From Mesaphorura yosii (Eukaryota; Arthropoda; Collembola; Poduromorpha; Tullbergiidae), in assembly GCA_009869945.1 (NCBI GenBank), contig WIXG01000002.1, positions 620,001 through 684,000 of the forward strand: a stretch of 64,000 bases of DNA. Direction: 5' to 3'. Below the pieces are notes generated by a model that had not been told where the DNA came from, searched no databases, and saw only the letters and a program-made list of their open reading frames with translations. The translations under genes were made by a program, and so were the position numbers. This document shows positions 54,405-64,000 of the stretch, piece by piece (position 1 is the first letter of the stretch; every line of letters starts with the position of its first letter).

Positions 54405-55546
54405 CTAATCTGAATCAACTGTAGTTCTTACGGTTCTTTTCTTGATATGAATTGATCGTGATCCACTTCCAGAGTCCGAATCGTTCCCGTACTTGGAGCT
54501 CAAATTGCTGAGAGTGTCATTGCCAGTTGTACGTCGTGGTTTGATGCTAAACTCAGCGAAGTCGTCATCCAACTCGGCCATTCGAGCTTTAGCCTTTGAT
54601 CGTAGTTGATCGAGACGAGACGGCCCAAAGTCGTCGTTCAGATCATTTGCAGCAGACGCGGATGTAGTCAAGCCCTCTTCCTTCTCTCGCCTGGCACGGA
54701 GTTTGGAGCGAATGCGACCAACCACCGCCTCCGCGTCGCGACTGAATTCGTCGTCCATGTCGTCAACCATTCCATATGCTTTGGAGTTTCTTAATTTGAA
54801 CGGATCTTCCATTCGAGAGTCTGGATCGGCCGTCCTCGACCCCGGCTTCGGTCGTCGACTGAAAAAGTCGTCCTCGAATGGATCATCCAACACACGAGCT
54901 GATCGTGGAGTGTTGCCACCGGCTCCTGTCCTGAACGGAGATGGACTCGCACGACCTCTTCCGCTGCGTGCTCCAACTGCGTCCAACAACTTCTCTCCGA
55001 AATCAAATTTTGGTCTTGGCCGTCTGATCGGTTCGTCATCTCCACCTGTGTTGAATCTCAAGTCATCATCGTCCAAAGGCCTCCGACGAAAGAATTCTTC
55101 TTCGTCAAACGGCTTCCGCCCAAAGCCTTCCCTTCCAGGCCCAGGTCTTCGACGTCCAATTCCAAAATCTTCATCGTCCGCCGCAGGACGTCTGCTGCTT
55201 CCCAACCCCAAGTCGTCCCCTAATGACTCCCGTCGCGGGTAACCGAAAGCCAAACCAGTGGCCGAAGTTCTCCATTTTGGTGGGCCGTAATCTCCTGCAG
55301 CACGAAACCGGCTTGAGTGACACAGCTTGAAATCAAGCCTTTCATGAGTAGAATATAAATATTACCGTAGACTGGATCTTCAGCGAATCTTTCTGCAAAT
55401 GTCTTTGCCTTTGGCGGTGAACCAGCTCTACCGCTAAATCGTTTTTCCGCGTAATTCAGTTGTGGGTTGTAATAGTGCTCCCCAATCTTGTAATTGTAGT
55501 CATAAACGTGGGTGGTTGGACGCCTCCAATTCGAGCGACCAGACAT
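54405..55546 (-). CDS. Charged Arg/Asp-rich protein with the same N-terminal tyrosine motif (myofilin-like?)
   Basis: Coding exons 55546-55366 and 55294-54405 give 356 residues. A non-coding first exon ends at 55680 (GTAAGT donor) and splices to 55554. The N-terminus RRPTTHVYDYNYKIGEHYYN followed by PQLNYAEKR matches the core of the neighbouring 132-residue protein. The remainder is low in hydrophobics and built of Arg-Arg-Pro and Asp-Asp-Glu blocks (FFRRRPLDDDDLRF, DDPFEDDFFSRRPK), with a Ser-rich basic C-terminus. This composition suits an intrinsically disordered filament-associated protein. Insect myofilin or short paramyosin is the best guess, from memory only. Confidence 0.75.
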
Positions 55547-55680
55547 GCTTCAGCCTGGCGAAATAAATAGATACAAACAATAAACTACTGTTTGTACGCC
55601 ACGGCGCACCAGCACCGGACCCGGATTGGGCTCCCGGGCACCGGGCTGGTCTAAACGGATATTGAAATTTGAAACTTACT

Positions 55681-57258
55681 ACAGGTAGAGAAGCGGACCC
55701 GGAACTTGAACTGCTACTTCAACTAAGAAAAGCTTCAAATCTTGCTTGCTGGAAGTGTGACTTGAACTTCTAAGGCGCCTTATGGAGTTAAGCACAATTT
55801 TCCGGTTGATGCACTCAGACAAGAATCTAGAAGAATCACCGCCGCTGAGATCTCACCGAGCCGAGTGCGGCATCCTCGAACACACACGCGTCCATATCGT
55901 TAGCACCAAGCAAAGCACAACACAGCCACAGCCAAGCGTCTTCTTGTAGGCAATTTGGGCGTTCTTTCAAAAATTTTCGAAATGGAACAAGTGAATAAAA
56001 GTTTAATGCTTCTTTGCCATGAACGTATCGTTGTTCGTTCAGCACTCAGCCATGCTGCAGGGGTGTAGACGGCACGAAGCGGATGTTGAAATCTTCCTGC
56101 TCGACTGTTTTATCAACAGAATAGATTTCGCACAAACAGGCTGAAGAAACGTTAAGATTCTAAAAGGCATTTTCGTTACTATTTTTAGATCTCCACGTTA
56201 TTTATGATACGATAAACTACACTTGCTGTATCGTCCTCCTCACAATGCATCTGTTTTGGCTCCAACCATTTTGAGTTCATCGTCAAGTTTAACATCCAGA
56301 TGCTCTCATTTTTGCCGAGACTGGGACGCAACCTCAGCGTAGGCTAGACAGTACATTGACTGATATGATCGACTATAGTGAGCATGACCAGTAAACCGGA
56401 TTTTGCTGGTCCGCCAGTATAGGAACCAATTCTTCCTTCCTAAAAATGGCTGATAAGCCCATTCAACCGATATTGAAACGGATGCCGATGCTTATTTTGG
56501 TCAAATAAATAGACTACCTGGAAGCTTGGCATCTCATCAATCCTCTATTGAGGCTGAATATCCTGCAATCAGTGCTCGGGGCCATTCCTTAGCGTGATAA
56601 CAAACTTGGATTGATAGCACCACGACTCATGATGTCAAGAGGGAATGAAATATCATTACCACTGACATTATGGAACCTGTACGGCGATCGCACCCACTAG
56701 ACCAGATGAAAATCTGTAAATCATGAATCTTGATATTTTGCAGGAGTTCAAGGCTACCCGGACTCTTGGCTGGTATCAACATTCTCATGCATGGACTGAG
56801 AACATTTGCACACTGCACTGTATCTTCGTCTTCCTTCGAGACATAAATCTGTCCATCGATGCAGTTGTCATGGAGTTGGTAATCCGATTTTTCTACAACT
56901 ACTCTGGCACTGCATCACCCACAAGTGATGCCGTGATGCCGTCAAGAAAGTCAAGATCCATCTAGTCAACGAGCTCCACACTCAGAGAGTTTATTTCATC
57001 TCTTTTCTTCCCTCTGTTACCTCTGATCTGGCTTTGGTTGTGTAGTAGGTAGCACGTGCGCTGTTTTTGAAGCCAAGTCAAATCATTGCAGTGGGAAAGA
57101 CGTCCGCCGAGATTTAGTAAAAGCGCATCCCGGATTCCTTCACAAGTTTAAGTCCAAGTTGCCTAATTTTCCTTAATTAATACTACAATAAAAGCACTTG
57201 AGTAGGCGAGAACATACCCACTCCAAGACGTTTGGCTGAATTATTCGAACATCCTAAA
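55681..57258. other. Divergent intergenic region upstream of PRMT5
   Basis: It holds the promoters of the minus-strand gene at 54405-55546 and of PRMT5. Short fragments around 56200-56360 (-) and 56720-56960 (+) are open but interrupted and cannot be tied to a gene; decayed coding sequence is possible but unproven. Confidence 0.35.
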
Positions 57259-60038
57259 ATGGGGAAAAATGGTACTAGTAATTCCGAATTGAGCGTCGGA
57301 ATACACTACAATTATGTCAAGGACATTAGAGAGAAACTCGACCTAGTCGTTGAGAAGAAGTAAGTTTTTTCAATTTCAAAAAGAAAGGTCTAACATGCAT
57401 TAGATTCAAATGCACGGTTTAATTACAGTATCAACTACGTATGCTCAAGATTGGTTCCCGAGAGCTCGTTTAATCACAGTGTTGAAACGGGGACTCCTGT
57501 TCCCTGTGATGAGTTTTGGCAGGATACCCAACTAACCACGAAAGGTACAGGTTTTTCGAAGCTATTTGTTTATTGTCCAGGATAAGTTTGATAAGTAATT
57601 AATTATTATTATGATCATTCGATGGTTTTAGAATGGAGTTTAGGATTGGTTGGTGTGCTGCCAAATCCACCAGAATTGGAGAGCGTTGATTTACTTATTG
57701 TGAAACGTGCTACCAAGGCTCTGTACAAGCAACTTGAATATTCTCATCATCTTAGCCTATCAGCGATAATGTTTGAATTGACATATCCTTCCAATCACCT
57801 GGCTCAGATTATTCAGGGAAGGTTGCACCAAGCTGCTCAACATTTCACAGTAAGTGCTAAGATTTTGAAAAAGAACTGATATAAATAAGGAATGACTTTG
57901 ATGTCTGCTCTATCGTTTCAGTTCTGGGTCAAAGTAAGATACGGAGCATCTGGCCCTGATGGCGACATGGATGAGGACACCGATTATGCGTGGAAATGGT
58001 AGGTCTTACGCTATATGCTGCTAGTTAACTTTCATGAATCAAATGAATCCCTTATCGAAGGTTTAGTGGGATCTTTTTTCACGCTCCAGTTTCAACACTT
58101 TCCGTAAACTCTGTGGCGCTGAGAGGAAGCTCATGGTTGTGTTGCAGATTGGAGCCGATATCCCAGATGACGAGTCTAAGCTTGATCGTTGGAAGGGCGA
58201 AATGGTCACTGCATTGAGCCTTCCTCTAAGTAAGGAGTTGATGTTGATGTTTTTCTGCTCAAGATGCAAAGAGCCATTGTGTCACGTGAAACTTTCGCAG
58301 GCATCTTTCTAACAAACGACAAAGGGTTTCCTGTCCTATCGAAACTCCATCAAGCAGTGGTCCGGAAATTTTTAGCTCTTGGAGCCCACATGATTCTAGA
58401 AGCGGATATCGATGTTGATGAAAGTACTTTAGAATTTTATGCACAGTATTTGAGGCATATTCACTTGGCTCAAATAGTAAGAACGAGTTGTATTTACGTA
58501 AGTTAAGTTTTATTTAATCTGAACTACATTCGACAATTTCTCCTTCAGGAGTCTTTTAGAGATCCGGCAAGTGAGGAGAGATATTACATGCCGGGCTGGG
58601 AGAATTATTTACAATGTCCACTGCAACCATGTAAGCAAACAGCAGCAAACTTCATGGTAGTATTAACCATTCTTTGATTAAATACAAGGAAATAACTTAC
58701 GCTACAAAATTCCAGTGATGGACAATTTGGAGTATCAAACGTATGCTACATTTGAAGTTGATCCAGTTAAATATAAACTATATCGCGACGCTTTGGCGTT
58801 GGCCTTTCGGAAGAAGCTTCCTTCAGCAGAAAAACGAGCCGTCACTGAATTGTAAAGTATTAAATAATGTAACTCTCTGGAGAGTGGCAGCTCACAATCT
58901 TTTTGACTCTTAGGGTCGTAGTTGTTGCTGGCGCAGGACGCGGGCCGTTGGTGAATATGACCTTCGAGGCTGCTAGCTTAGAAGGAGCAAAAGTTCGAAT
59001 CTACGCGTTGGAGAAGAATTGCAGTGCAGAAACAAGGCTGAACGACTTAAACAAGACAAAGTGGGGAGAGAAAGTTACCATTGTTATTGCCGATATGAGG
59101 TATTGGAGTCCACCAGAGCAGGCCGATATCATCGTCTCAGAACTACTGGGATCGTTTGGTGACAATGAACTTTCACCCGAGTGCCTGGATGGGGCTCAAC
59201 GCTTTCTTAAAGGCGAGTCAAGTCAATATTACAGGAATGACCATAGAATGCACGTCCAGGCTACTAAATAGGTGTTTATGGTATCTGTCAGATGATGGAA
59301 TTATAATTCCGGAAGAGTACACGTCGTTCCTTGCTCCAATAATGTCCCACACATTGCACGCAGAAGCAAACAAGTATCGTGAGATTGAAAAGCCTTACCA
59401 CTCGCCATACGAAACGAGCTACGTGTGTCTGATGACAAGGAAGTACGACATTGCTCAGCCGAAGGAGTTATTCAAGTTCAGTCATCCGGCTAAAAAGCTC
59501 GGTAAGCGGCAGAGTTTCAGAATTGGCGAGATGGTGATAGTCAAATAGATGTAAGCTCGCGCTACTTCCTCAGCAGGTTCAACTCCTGACGAAAATTGGA
59601 CAAACGATAGGTACAAAACTTTGGAATTTGCTGTGAAGCAGGATTGCGACTGTCATGGATTTGTTGGGTACTTCGACTCAGTTTTGATGTCTGGTACTGA
59701 TGCAAAAATAACCATGAGCATTCACCCCGACACGTACTCTGGAAAGATGCAAAGTTGGTTCCCGTTGTACATTCCAATCAAGGTAAGTTTAATATAAGGC
59801 CAATATGAATGGATGATTGATTGGAGCTGAGTGTACCTCATTTGTCACTTTGTCACCTGTTTACCAGGATGGTATTTCACTAAGGAAAGGTGATAAACTG
59901 GTGGTGAGTTTCTGGAGAAAAAGTACTTCCACCAAAGTCTGGTACGAATGGACAGTCGTCGCACCGCAGGCCCTGCCGGTTCATAACGTGAATGGAAGGT
60001 CCTCGTTTCTGGGACTTGATTTGGCCTCGGCAGAATAG
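57259..60038 (+). CDS. PRMT5: PRMT5, protein arginine N-methyltransferase 5
   Basis: Twelve exons: 57259-57359, 57429-57544, 57632-57849, 57922-57998, 58090-58229, 58301-58476, 58549-58630, 58716-58851, 58914-59212, 59292-59501, 59577-59782, 59868-60038 (643 residues; human 637). It makes symmetric dimethylarginine on histones and Sm proteins with MEP50. Visible: the TIM-barrel segment [15 protein letters not shown], the type II-specific phenylalanine in TYATFEVDP (F316), SAM motif [12 protein letters not shown], and the double-E loop [11 protein letters not shown] (E425, E434); the C-terminal beta-barrel has [18 protein letters not shown] and KVWYEWTV. Exon 9 ends at a GC donor (AAAG|GCGAGT). 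Exon 11 has a tandem CAGCAG acceptor (start 59574 or 59577). Confidence 0.95.
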
Positions 60039-60755
60039 TCCAGGTACGACTTCTCAACTTTAATTAGTGTCATAAGATTTATTTGCTTCAACTAAGCGTT
60101 TTAAACAGAGCACATAAGAGATTTGTGATAACATAGCGGCTTAACACTTGTTGGCTAAAGGTTAAAGAAAACAACAAGAGCGCGAGCGGTTTCATACACA
60201 CTTCATTTTTTTGATCAAATTGTTAAGCTATGAGTGCTTTCGCAAGTAGAGGGCGAACTATTTCTGATCATAACTGTAAAATTTTATACAAAGCACTAAC
60301 TTATGTTGATATGTTCCTTTAAGGCTCGAGTTTTAATCCATAAGGTCAAACGAAAATTAAGATGGCCCGTGATCAACCATGACATGAGAACCTTCCGGCT
60401 TCCTCCACGCAGTGCAATCGAAAAAATAAACGATTTTCAAAATATATGAGTATTTCTCCACTTCTACAATTCTGGAATCACTAGGCTAAAATCAAATAGA
60501 GAATACTTTCTTTAGGTACTAGGTACATCTTCTAATACAATTCTTTTCTCTTTCAAGTACCACTTTCAGCATCCAGGACCCAATGGAGTCGTGACTATAA
60601 AACTAGTTCTAAAATCCTTCCACTGATTTCGTTATCATCGAGTTCGGTTTTTCTTTTTTCACCTCCTAATTAATTTAGTTCGCAACTACAAGAAGCCCTA
60701 AACATCTGCTTCGAGGAGTTTTCCTTGAAATGACTAGAATGTAGCAGCAGTTTTT

Positions 60756-63683
60756 CTACTTCTTTGGTTTATGATCCAACAGGACTTTGATGACACTCTC
60801 GTCTGCCAACGTGGATATGTCACCGAAGTTTGAGTCATCTGCTGCTATTTTTCTCAAGATTCTTCGCATTATTTTCCCCGATCTTGTCTTCGGGAGGCCC
60901 GGAGCCAGTTGGAGGACATCGGGAGTGGCGAAACCTCCGATTTTTTCCCGAACTGTAGTTAATGATAATGCTAATTAATATGATCTAGAAGAACAAAATT
61001 AAACTAAATGTATGAAAGCACTCTCACCAATCAACTTCAACTCATTAATGATTTTGTCGTTCCATTCAAAACCTTCCCTTAAAGTTACAAAGCAATAGAC
61101 TGCCTCTCCTTTTATGGCGTGATTCATGCCGACAGCTGCCGATTCTGCCACAGCTGAACAAGGAAACATAAAATATGAAGTAGTTTCAAATGAGATGAAT
61201 TGCCAATTGCCACGATTGCGATTGCTCGCTCACCTTTGTGTTCAATCAGAGCAGATTCGATTTGTGCCGTGGAAAGTAAGTGCCCCGAGACATTGAGCAT
61301 GTCGTCGACACGGCCAGTTATCCAAATATAGCCATCTTCATCTCTTCTAGCACCTGCACAAAGATTCCCACGTGAAGCAAAAGGAGTCGAGTCACACGCA
61401 GAGGTTAATTACCGTCTCCCGTGCAGTAGTAGCCCGGAAATTTTGAGAAGTACGTAGTTTCGAATCGTTCATGCGAGCCGTACACCGTCCTCATCAAGCC
61501 CGGCCAGGGTTGGCTAAAAACCAGGTATCCTTCACCAGGCCCTTCAATGACCTTTCCTTCTTCGTTTAGCAGCACAGGCACAACTCCAAAGAAAGGAAAC
61601 GTCTGCAGTACGAGAAAGTGTTCTTCGTTGACCCATTGTCAATTTTGTTCTCCGTAATTATCTTACCGCAGAACCGGGTTTGGTTCTTGTCGCAAATGGA
61701 AGCGGCGTCACAACGTGACCTCCGGTCTCGGTCTAGACACAAGTACAAATTCATACCATATTATTCATTGCAAAAATACAAAAGCAATTGGCACTGGAAG
61801 CGTGCAACAGAGTTCAATTTGCTTGGTGTCGAATCTCGTACCTGCCAGAATGTGTCAACTGAAAAAGCAAGAATTAAAGTTTTTTTTATCTTGCACAGGC
61901 GCTAAATATTAATGAATTGAATATTAATGCTGTACCGATTGGACATTTAGAATTCCCCACAATTTTGTGATACCACAACCATGCTTCGGGATTGATCGGT
62001 TCTCCAACAGTTCCAAGAACCTTCAGCGAGTCGCGATTATACCTGAAACCGAACATGATTAAATGCTTAGTCAATAAAAATGAAGCCGAAAAACGCCACA
62101 GAATCCAACGCTTACTTGAGTACTGGAGAGTCACCAAACTTCATGAGAGATCGGATTGCAGTTGGAGCAGTGTAGAATTGATTAACTTTGTATTTTTCCA
62201 CAATAGCCCAGAACCTGGAGTTGTCCGGGTAGAATGGCGTCCCTTCAAACTGTACAGGCGCAAGCAGAAGACGACATGAATATGAATGCAAAGGAAAATC
62301 TTTCCGCATGATTAGTTTAGTCATACCATGATTGAAGTGCTTCCATTCAGAAGCGGCCCGTAAAGTAAATAAGTGTGTCCTGTAATCCAGCCCACGTCGG
62401 CGGTGCACCAATAAACATCCCCAGGATGATAGTCAAAGACGTACTTGAACGTTGTCGCTGCGTAGATCATGTATCCCGCGGTTGTGTGCAAAACTCCCTT
62501 TGGCTTCCCAGTTGACCCGCTAAAACCAGCAGTGAACCAATTACAATTACAAGCACTGATTAAAGATCAGTGATCATGAGCGTGCTATGTGCAGTGGTGC
62601 AGTCACAATGAAATTTAGCTGTACCTTGTGTACAGCATGAAAAGAGGAGTTTCTGCATCAACCCACTCTGGAGGACAATCGTCACTGGCACCTTCCATCA
62701 AGTCGTGGTACCATTTGTCCTGCTCAGGATGGAACGGGACCTGCCAAGTCGAAGTCGTCAGTATCCGTCAGTACGTGATAACGGCTTCATTTCAATCAAG
62801 AGCTTACACTGAAGTCGTATTGCTTCTTCTTTGTTGGTGATTCTTCTTTATCTGCCTGGCTCTCGTGGTATTTGATAACGATGCAGTGCTCGACCTTGTG
62901 ACCTTCCTGTTCACTATGCTTCAGCGCCTGCGAGCAGTACGGAAACGCAGTGTCAGGTGAGAATACTGATTGGCCAAATCTTAACTGTCATTCGCTTACA
63001 TCGTCCGCAATTTCCTTCAAATGCAGCAATTTGTCTCCTCGCATAGCCACCGAACCAGTCACAAGAACCTTACATTTGGCGTCGGCCATTCTGCCTCCGA
63101 GTGAAGCAGCTGAGAATCCTCCAAAGACGACGGAATGCATTGCTCCAATCCGAGCACATGCCAGCATGACGACGGCGACTTCAGGAACCATTGGCATATA
63201 GACGCCCACGCGGTCGCCCTTCTGCACACCCAACGATTTAAGCACATTCGAAAATTTGCATACTTGCTTCAGCAATCCTCCGTATGTAATTGATGACGAG
63301 TCCTTCGGGTCGTTTCCCTCCCAGTAGTACGCCACGGTATCTTTCCGCCCGTGCTTCATGATATTATAATCCAAGAGATTATAGCAGATGTTCGTTTTCG
63401 CTCCTTCCATGAATTTGATGGAAATAGGTCCATTCTTGACATTGAAATTGTAGTCCAACAGTTTGCTACTCTTCGGCGGGGGCGTCTCGAAATAAAAGTT
63501 GTCCGCAATGTCTTTCCAAAACCCGTCCGGATCTTGTATCGATTTTGCATATTTGGTTTTATAATCTTCCATCGATTTGATATGAGCATCTTTTGATAAT
63601 CCAGCCGGCGGATCGAATATCTGAAAAGCAATCATTCGTTCAGTAATGTCACTGGAATTGAAACGGCTTCTTCCACTTCCCAT
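60756..63683 (-). CDS. ACSS2: Acetyl-CoA synthetase (AMP-forming)
   Basis: Twelve exons: 63683-63000, 62927-62808, 62740-62625, 62519-62327, 62249-62116, 62042-61936, 61858-61842, 61732-61667, 61602-61413, 61353-61234, 61153-61028, 60952-60756 (689 residues). It converts acetate, ATP and CoA to acetyl-CoA in cytosol and nucleus. Visible: [35 protein letters not shown] loop [16 protein letters not shown] (split between exons 3 and 4), [37 protein letters not shown] and [12 protein letters not shown] with the catalytic, acetylation-regulated lysine (K651). No mitochondrial presequence is evident. Exon 7 has only 17 nt. TTGCTTTTCAG at about residue 21 resembles an acceptor, so the first 21 residues may instead be intron, with a start further upstream. 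Confidence 0.94.
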
Positions 63684-64000
63684 CCATTAGTTCTGTCTTA
63701 AATTCGTAAACCGCTTGTTTACTTTGGTTAATGAGGAGGTTGACCTTGACACACAAGCGGCATGTACAATACAAAAAGCGGTGGTGCCTTTCACAATCGG
63801 CGAATTACGAATTGACTTTAATGGACTTTGCATGCCCATGTCAATTTTATTCATATCAAATTCTGCCTGAATTCTGAGTGACACTTTAGCTTTAACCTGA
63901 GGTCTGTCACACTTTTTTGGCTATTCGGTTCTCAAGAATTCAACATCAAGGCCAAAGCCAAACGCTTTTTCTTAAGACAAACGGCAACCTAATCAAAGCT
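63684..64000. other. Region upstream of acetyl-CoA synthetase
   Basis: Probable promoter and 5'UTR, or an upstream first exon of the synthetase gene on the minus strand. A short minus frame (63687-63884) contains no recognised motif. Confidence 0.35.

Noticed and set aside
56200-56965. Possible decayed coding fragments upstream of PRMT5
   Set aside because: Short, interrupted frames on both strands without a recognisable domain; insufficient to call a pseudogene.
58067-58089. Upstream acceptor (TTTAG) for PRMT5 exon 5
   Set aside because: It breaks the frame. The acceptor CTCCAG at 58089 keeps phase and aligns residue for residue with the human WMWWHNFRTLC segment.
59156-59548. 130-codon plus-strand frame over PRMT5 exons 9 and 10
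   Set aside because: It reads exon 9 in the wrong frame and runs through two introns; only its exon 10 part is real coding sequence.

Overview
The window is eukaryotic and looks like a pancrustacean arthropod (insect, springtail or crustacean). It is moderately AT-rich. Genes are split by GT-AG introns, mostly 60-90 nt with a few of 2-4 kb, and polyadenylation signals are conventional. The insect/crustacean-type 26/29-kDa cysteine proteinase and the short-uORF/overlapping-uORF layout of ATF4 support this. I saw no rRNA, tRNA, CRISPR array or prokaryotic feature. All gene models were spliced by hand from reading frame, splice-site phase and remembered family alignments. None was checked against transcripts or databases.

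Layout from left to right. A KCTD1/KCTD15-type BTB protein (+, 5' end off the window) is followed by a small secreted Cys/His-rich protein of unknown function (-, 6.1-6.9 kb). Next is ATF4 (+, 8.2-11.6 kb) with two upstream ORFs, placed tail to tail with UFD1 (-, 12.2-13.3 kb). A nine-exon class A peptide GPCR (+, 15.6-23.9 kb) carries a MITE-like transposon in intron 2. DSCC1 (-, 24.7-27.0 kb) is a subunit of the cohesion replication-factor-C complex. A large single-pass receptor (+, 29.8-43.9 kb) has a SUEL lectin domain, a CUB domain, a sushi-like module, one membrane segment and a cytoplasmic tail. It is tail to tail with the 26/29-kDa cysteine proteinase (-, 44.5-48.2 kb). Two related small genes with a shared tyrosine-rich motif, probably muscle thick-filament proteins (-, 50.0-50.4 and 54.4-55.5 kb), come next. 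PRMT5 (+, 57.3-60.0 kb) and acetyl-CoA synthetase (-, 60.8-63.7 kb) form the last convergent pair.

The genes do not form one pathway. They are a typical mixture of housekeeping genes (UFD1, DSCC1, PRMT5, ACSS2), stress regulation (ATF4) and tissue-specific genes. The most notable points are the ATF4 translational-control leader, a lectin domain interrupted by about 200 residues and apparently spliced across a 28-nt intron, a GPCR whose DRY and NPxxY tyrosines are both cysteine, two GC-AG introns, a 17-nt microexon in acetyl-CoA synthetase, and convergent genes whose 3' ends abut or overlap.
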